A stretch of 64,000 nucleotides of DNA from Oharaeibacter diazotrophicus (GTDB lineage Bacteria; Pseudomonadota; Alphaproteobacteria; Rhizobiales; Pleomorphomonadaceae), in NCBI RefSeq assembly GCF_004362745.1, contig NZ_SNXY01000007.1, positions 186,001 to 250,000 of the forward strand, written 5' to 3'. Below are positions 60,028 through 64,000 of the stretch, piece by piece. The first letter of the stretch is position 1; each line of letters opens with the position of its first letter. Made by a program: the position numbers and the translations under genes. The notes beneath the pieces are model-generated. The model saw nothing but the letters and a program-made list of their open reading frames with translations, was not told the origin of the DNA and made no database searches.

Positions 60028-60642
60028 ATGAACGGGCCCGATCCGCGCTACGAGTGGATGTCCCTCGACGAGTTCGAGGAGCTGCTGCCCGACAAGCCTC
60101 GCGACGAGAAGTGGGAGCTGATCGGCGGGCGCGTCGTGCGGATGATGGTGGGCGCGCGCTGGGAGCACCACGAGGTCGCCTCCAATCTCCACGTGGCCCT
60201 GAAGAACCACGTCCGCGACCGTGGCATGCCCTGCCGTGTGTTCCAGGAGAGCTTCTGGCTGAAGGACCGCACGCAGGATCTCGCGGTGTTCCCGGACGTG
60301 ATCCTGCACTGCGGCGCCATGAAGCCCGGCCAGACCAGCGTCGACGACCCTCTGGTGCTGATCGAAGTGCTCTCCCGCGGCACGGCCGACCGGGACCTCC
60401 TCGAGAAGAAGCCGGGCTATCAGCGGATCGCGACGGTCGCGCACATCGTCTTCGTCGACCTCGACCGCCGGTCGGTCGAGGTGACGACCCGGGTCGAGGG
60501 CGGCTGGTCGTCCCGGGTCCATACCGACATGGATGACGTCGCGACGCTGGACGCGATCGGATTCTCGATCGCGCTGGCCGAGGTCTTCCGCGGCCTGCCC
60601 GCCGTCACGGGGCCGGTGCGTCGGCCGACGGAGAATGGGTGA
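60028..60642 (+). CDS. Uma2-family (PD-(D/E)XK nuclease-like) protein
   Basis: A 204-residue protein. YEWMSLDEFEELL, WELIGGRVVRMM, then FPDVILHCG and PLVLIEVLSRGT give the restriction-endonuclease-like core with Asp and Glu of the metal site. Uma2 genes are often mobile and multiplied in cyanobacteria and others; their role is unsettled. The ATG at 60028 has GGAGG upstream. It runs against all its neighbours, between ruvB and ruvA, and its end overlaps the opposite membrane gene by 38 bases. Confidence 0.9.
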   Translation: MNGPDPRYEWMSLDEFEELLPDKPRDEKWELIGGRVVRMMVGARWEHHEVASNLHVALKNHVRDRGMPCRVFQESFWLKDRTQDLAVFPDVILHCGAMKPGQTSVDDPLVLIEVLSRGTADRDLLEKKPGYQRIATVAHIVFVDLDRRSVEVTTRVEGGWSSRVHTDMDDVATLDAIGFSIALAEVFRGLPAVTGPVRRPTENG

Positions 60643-61222
60643 GGGTTGCTGGCGGAACGGGATCGGTCTCCGGCGCCTGCGGTGCGACGGGATCGAGGGC
60701 GACGACCGTGACCGACGGTTCCGCCATCGCCATCGGCGCCGCCGGCCGGCGGCGGGGGCGCTCGCTGACCCACCACAGGAACGGTTTGCCGAGGATGGTG
60801 CCGGCCACCACGGCGGCGACCAGGAGGCCGGCGGCGAGGAGGCCGGCCGGGGCGAGGCGGACGGGATCGGTGCCGGGCTGGGTGCGCAGCCACAGCGCCA
60901 GTCCGCCGCCGGCGATCACGGCGAACCAGAACGAGGTCTTCAGGCAGCCGCGGACGAAGCGGCCGACCGTCTCGGCGCGCTCGGAGATCAACATGGCGAT
61001 CATGCCGACGAACAGCGTCACGGCGAGCGCCGCGCCGGCGGCGACGACCCAGGGCGACGGCGTGCCGCCGCCGGTCGGCAGCAGGCCGGGCAGCGCCTCG
61101 GGCCGGACGCCCTCGAGTGCGACCGGGCCGGCGGCGACCACCGCCAAGGCGACGGCGCCGTAGAGGGCGAGGAAGAGGACGAACGAGACGGGCACCATCA
61201 GGCCCCGGAACAACGCGATCAT
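60605..61222 (-). CDS. Hypothetical membrane protein
   Basis: A 205-residue protein with four or five hydrophobic segments (roughly residues 5-30, 55-80, 95-115, 130-150) and a polar, Pro-rich tail. I do not recognise the family. The ATG at 61222 follows GAGGA; the upstream extension of the frame is not coding. It lies between ruvA and ruvB on the same strand and so is probably read with them. Its last 38 bases overlap the Uma2 gene on the other strand. Confidence 0.7.
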   Translation of the reverse strand: MIALFRGLMVPVSFVLFLALYGAVALAVVAAGPVALEGVRPEALPGLLPTGGGTPSPWVVAAGAALAVTLFVGMIAMLISERAETVGRFVRGCLKTSFWFAVIAGGGLALWLRTQPGTDPVRLAPAGLLAAGLLVAAVVAGTILGKPFLWWVSERPRRRPAAPMAMAEPSVTVVALDPVAPQAPETDPVPPATLTHSPSADAPAP

Positions 61223-61310
61223 GGCCTGGATCCTCGATGGGTGGGCGTCCGGTGCGGCCGGGCGGGGGAGGGCGCCGGGCCGGCGGACAGGCATACGCCA
61301 TCCTGCGCCG

Positions 61311-61928
61311 CTATTTCGACAATTCCTTGAGGCCGGCGCGGATCAGCACCGCGGTGCCGGCGTCCTCGCCGGCGGCCTTGGCCGCGGCGGTGACGGCGGC
61401 GGTGGCCTGCAGCTGGGCGTAGCCGAGGTTGACCAGCGCCGAGATCGCCTCGGCGACCGGTCCGGCCGCCCGCGATTCGCGGACCTCCTCGGCGGTGCGC
61501 AGCACGGCGGGATCGGCGTCGGCGAATGCGGGCGCCTTGTCCTTGAGCTCGGTGGCGAGGCGCTCGGCGAGGCGCTTGCCGACGCCCGGAGCGCGGGCGA
61601 TCGCGGTGAGGTCGCGCATGGCGATGGCGGTGGCGAGCGCACCGGGGTCCAGCACCGAGAGCACGCCGAGCGCCACCTTGGCGCCGACGCCCTGGACGGT
61701 GGTGAGCAGGCGGAACCACTCGCGCTCGGCGTCGGAGCCGAAGCCGTAGAGCCGGATCATGTCCTCGCGGACCATGGTCTCGATCACGAGCGTCGCCGCC
61801 TCGCCGGCGCGCGGCAGGCGCTGCAGCGTGCGGGCCGAGCAGTGGACCACGTAGCCGACGCCGCCGACGTCGACGACGACGTGATCCTCGCCGAAGCCGT
61901 CCACCACGCCCTTGAGCTTGCCGATCAT
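61311..61928 (-). CDS. ruvA: Holliday junction branch migration protein RuvA
   Basis: A 205-residue protein that binds four-way junctions and loads Ruv[29 protein letters not shown] is the OB fold (quoted in part: [10 protein letters not shown]). Two helix-hairpin-helix motifs follow ([10 protein letters not shown] and [12 protein letters not shown]), and domain III at the end contacts RuvB. It lies 59 bases downstream of ruvC. Confidence 0.97.
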   Translation of the reverse strand: MIGKLKGVVDGFGEDHVVVDVGGVGYVVHCSARTLQRLPRAGEAATLVIETMVREDMIRLYGFGSDAEREWFRLLTTVQGVGAKVALGVLSVLDPGALATAIAMRDLTAIARAPGVGKRLAERLATELKDKAPAFADADPAVLRTAEEVRESRAAGPVAEAISALVNLGYAQLQATAAVTAAAKAAGEDAGTAVLIRAGLKELSK

Positions 61929-61987
61929 CCCCGCCCGTCCCCGCCGCTCGCGCCGAACCCCTTCCTAGCGGATTCGCGGCGGCGGCG

Positions 61988-62500
61988 TCAGCCGATCTGG
62001 CGGGCGAGGCGGGCGCCGGGCGAATTGCGGTGGTGGGCGTGGGTGACGGCGATCGCCAGCGCGTCGGCGGCGTCGTCGCTGTTGAAGGTCGCCTTCGGCA
62101 TCAGCACGGTCACCATCAGCCGGATCTGCTGCTTCTCGGCGTGGCCGGCGCCGACGATCGCCTTCTTGACCGCGTTGGGCGCGTACTCGGCGACCGGCAG
62201 GCCGCGCCGGGCCGGCACCAGCAGCGCGATGCCGCGGGCCTGACCGAGCTTCAGCGTCGCGCCGGCATCCTTGTTGACGAAGGTCTGCTCCACCGCGGCC
62301 TCGTCGGGGCGGTACTCGTGCAGCACGGCGTCGAGGCCGTCGTGGATGGCGACGAGGCGGCGGGCGAGATCGTCGTCGCCGTCGGAGGTCACCGAGCCGG
62401 AGGCGACGAAGCGCAGGCTGTTGCCGACGGTGTCGATCACGCCCCAGCCGGTGCGCCGGAGGCCGGGATCGATGCCGACGATGCGGGTGACGGACGACAT
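61988..62500 (-). CDS. ruvC: Holliday junction resolvase RuvC
   Basis: A 170-residue endonuclease that cuts Holliday junctions. [16 protein letters not shown] carries the first catalytic Asp, [21 protein letters not shown] the Glu, and [15 protein letters not shown] the last two Asp residues (the middle stretch quoted here in part as [14 protein letters not shown]). The ATG at 62500 has AGGAGA upstream, and the longer frame is not coding. It is between yebC and ruvA. Confidence 0.97.
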   Translation of the reverse strand: MSSVTRIVGIDPGLRRTGWGVIDTVGNSLRFVASGSVTSDGDDDLARRLVAIHDGLDAVLHEYRPDEAAVEQTFVNKDAGATLKLGQARGIALLVPARRGLPVAEYAPNAVKKAIVGAGHAEKQQIRLMVTVLMPKATFNSDDAADALAIAVTHAHHRNSPGARLARQIG

Positions 62501-62596
62501 GAACTCTCCTCGGCGGGCCGGGTCTTCGCGCGGGGGCGGGGGCGGCACGCCGCGGACGGGACGGGGCGAGCGGCCGGAGCCGCCCGCCGGCGGCGG

Positions 62597-63346
62597 TCAG
62601 GCCGCGGTCAGCTTGGCGAGGACCTCGTCGGAGACCTCGAAGTTCGAATAGACGTTCTGGACGTCGTCGTCGTCCTCGAGCGTGTCGATCAGCTTCATCA
62701 GGCTCTGGGCCTTCTCCTCGTCGAGCGAGGTGCCGGTCTTGGCGCGCCAGACGCTCTTGACGCTCTCGGCGGCGCCGAGGGCGGCGTCGAGCGCCTTGGC
62801 GACCTCGCCCATCGATTCGAAGGCGCAGGTGACCACGTGGGCCTCCTCGCCGGATTCGACGTCGTCGGCGCCGGCCTCGATGGCGGCCTCCAGCACGGCG
62901 TCGGCGCTGCCGGCCGAAACCGGGTAGGTGATCTGGCCGACGCGGTCGAACATGAAGGCCACCGAGCCGGTTTCGCCGAGGGCGCCGCCGGACTTGGTGA
63001 AGTAGGAGCGCACGGCCGAGGCGGTGCGGTTGCGGTTGTCGGTCAGCGCCTCGACGATGACGGCGACGCCGCCCGGGCCGTAGCCCTCGTAACGGACCTC
63101 GTCGTAGTTGTCGGCGTCGTTGCCGGCGGCCTTCTTGATCGCGCGCTCGATGTTGTCCTTGGGCAGGTTCTCGGCGCGGGCGTTCAGGATGGCGAGGCGC
63201 AGGCGCGCATTCATGTTGGGATCGGCGCCGCCGATCTTGGCCGCCACCGTGATCTCGCGCGCGAGCTTGGAGAAGAGCTTCGACCGCTTGGCGTCCTGCG
63301 CGCCCTTGCGGTGCATGATGTTCTTGAACTGTGAATGTCCGGCCAT
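62597..63346 (-). CDS. yebC: YebC/PmpR-family regulator or translation factor
   Basis: A 249-residue protein of three domains. [19 protein letters not shown] is the invariant start, [19 protein letters not shown] follows, and the acidic C-terminus is typical. YebC proteins were long called transcription regulators; recent work links them to relief of ribosome stalling on proline-rich stretches. That would suit a genome with Pro-rich TolA, CpoB and DUF882 proteins, but this is inference. The ATG at 63346 has GGAGG upstream. It heads the ruv block. Confidence 0.96.
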   Translation of the reverse strand: MAGHSQFKNIMHRKGAQDAKRSKLFSKLAREITVAAKIGGADPNMNARLRLAILNARAENLPKDNIERAIKKAAGNDADNYDEVRYEGYGPGGVAVIVEALTDNRNRTASAVRSYFTKSGGALGETGSVAFMFDRVGQITYPVSAGSADAVLEAAIEAGADDVESGEEAHVVTCAFESMGEVAKALDAALGAAESVKSVWRAKTGTSLDEEKAQSLMKLIDTLEDDDDVQNVYSNFEVSDEVLAKLTAA

Positions 63347-63485
63347 GATGCCTCCACGACGGCATCCCCCGCGCGCGGCGGACGGGGGCTGACCCACCGT
63401 CCAAGGGCGCCCCGGGCGGTGCCGAAATCCTCGGAATGGCGCGCTGTATACGCCCCGGCGGCCGGAAAATCCAGCCGGCGCCGGC

Positions 63486-64000
63486 TCACCAGAACGACGG
63501 CAGCGCCGGCGAGAGCCGGCCGCCGACGCGCAGCGGCCCGATCGCCTCGGCGAGGCCGGTGCGGTCGGAGACCTCGACGGCGACGCCGCACAGCGTCGCC
63601 TCGCCCATGGCCGGGGTGAAGCGGCCGGTCGGGATGCGGCGCAGGAACCGGTTGATCGGCTCCTCCTTCTCCATGCCGAGGATGCTGTCGTAGTCGCCGG
63701 TCATGCCGGCGTCGGAGAGGTAGCCGGTGCCGTTCGGCAGGATCTGGTGGTCGGCGGTCGGCACGTGGGTGTGGGTGCCGACGACGAGGCTGGCGCGGCC
63801 GTCGAGATGGTGCGCCATGCCCTGCTTCTCCGACGTCGCCTCGGCGTGGACGTCGACCAGCACGGCGTCGGCCTGTTCGCCGAGCGGGCAGGCGGAAAGT
63901 TCGCGGTCGACGGCGGCGAAGGGATCGTCGAGCGCGTCCATGAACACCCGGCCCATCACGTTGGCGACGAGCACGCGGGCGCCGTTGCGGGCGACGAACA
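63486..64000 (-). CDS. YmdB-like metallophosphoesterase (TIGR00282), partial
   Basis: The C-terminal ~171 residues are visible; the start lies beyond the right edge. [33 protein letters not shown] and [14 protein letters not shown] are metal-site and active-site stretches of the YmdB/TIGR00282 phosphodiesterase family, which in Bacillus cleaves cyclic nucleotides. Its neighbour is yebC, as in other Rhizobiales. The reaction in this lineage is not known. Confidence 0.92.
   Translation of the reverse strand, partial: FVARNGARVLVANVMGRVFMDALDDPFAAVDRELSACPLGEQADAVLVDVHAEATSEKQGMAHHLDGRASLVVGTHTHVPTADHQILPNGTGYLSDAGMTGDYDSILGMEKEEPINRFLRRIPTGRFTPAMGEATLCGVAVEVSDRTGLAEAIGPLRVGGRLSPALPSFW

Overview
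The window is high-GC, densely coded DNA from an alphaproteobacterium, most likely of the Hyphomicrobiales (Rhizobiales). The lineage is inferred from genes largely confined to Alphaproteobacteria: TrcR (DUF1013), RcdA (DUF1465), DUF1192, paired DUF465 proteins, a NepR-like protein, the 44-residue aa3 oxidase subunit IV, a split pntA, two bS21 copies, and the ruvC-ruvA-ruvB / ybgC-tolQRAB-pal-cpoB-tilS-ftsH block. It looks chromosomal. I see no rRNA, tRNA, IS element, prophage or CRISPR array.

Layout. 1-8.6 kb is a polyol/ketose catabolic locus. A leftward operon encodes a sugar-alcohol ABC transporter (binding protein, two permeases, ATPase) and a short-chain polyol dehydrogenase that runs off the left edge. 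To the right are a LacI-type regulator, a PfkB sugar kinase and a GatZ/KbaZ-like protein. By analogy with Agrobacterium this fits galactitol/altritol to tagatose to tagatose-6-phosphate to fructose-6-phosphate. 8.7-23 kb carries an aldo-keto reductase, an orphan NepR-like small protein, propionyl-CoA synthetase, a TauE exporter, an OpgC-like acyltransferase, two DUF465 proteins, purEK, a class II amidotransferase, bS21 copy 1, a TPR lipoprotein, a PhoX-like protein and a chemoreceptor.

23-37 kb holds the proton-translocating transhydrogenase (pntB, pntA2, pntA1), a tiny cytochrome oxidase subunit, an ABC1/UbiB kinase-like protein, an NTF2-like protein, an AbrB-Doc toxin-antitoxin pair, an M3 oligopeptidase, a sigma-54 activator, an L,D-transpeptidase and an M15-like (DUF882) cell-wall protein. 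37-48 kb holds the cell-cycle genes trcR and rcdA, a candidate small RNA, rpmE, an exporter ABC protein, a divergent TetR/MFS pair with a clear operator, a DGPF-ECF42 sigma-VOC operon and bS21 copy 2.

48-64 kb is the envelope and recombination block, read leftward: yebC, ruvC, ruvA, ruvB, ybgC, tolQ, tolR, tolA, tolB, pal, cpoB, tilS, ftsH. Two accessory insertions interrupt it: a RHH/RelE toxin-antitoxin pair between ruvB and ybgC, and a Uma2 gene plus a membrane protein between ruvA and ruvB.

No wholly new multi-gene system is evident. The best leads are the candidate anti-Shine-Dalgarno small RNA at about 39.7 kb, the orphan NepR-like protein, the ECF42 operon with its VOC partner, and the AbrB-Doc module with two matching operator-like boxes on its promoter. 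Start codons were chosen from ribosome binding sites and family alignment from memory; all functions are inferred from sequence only.
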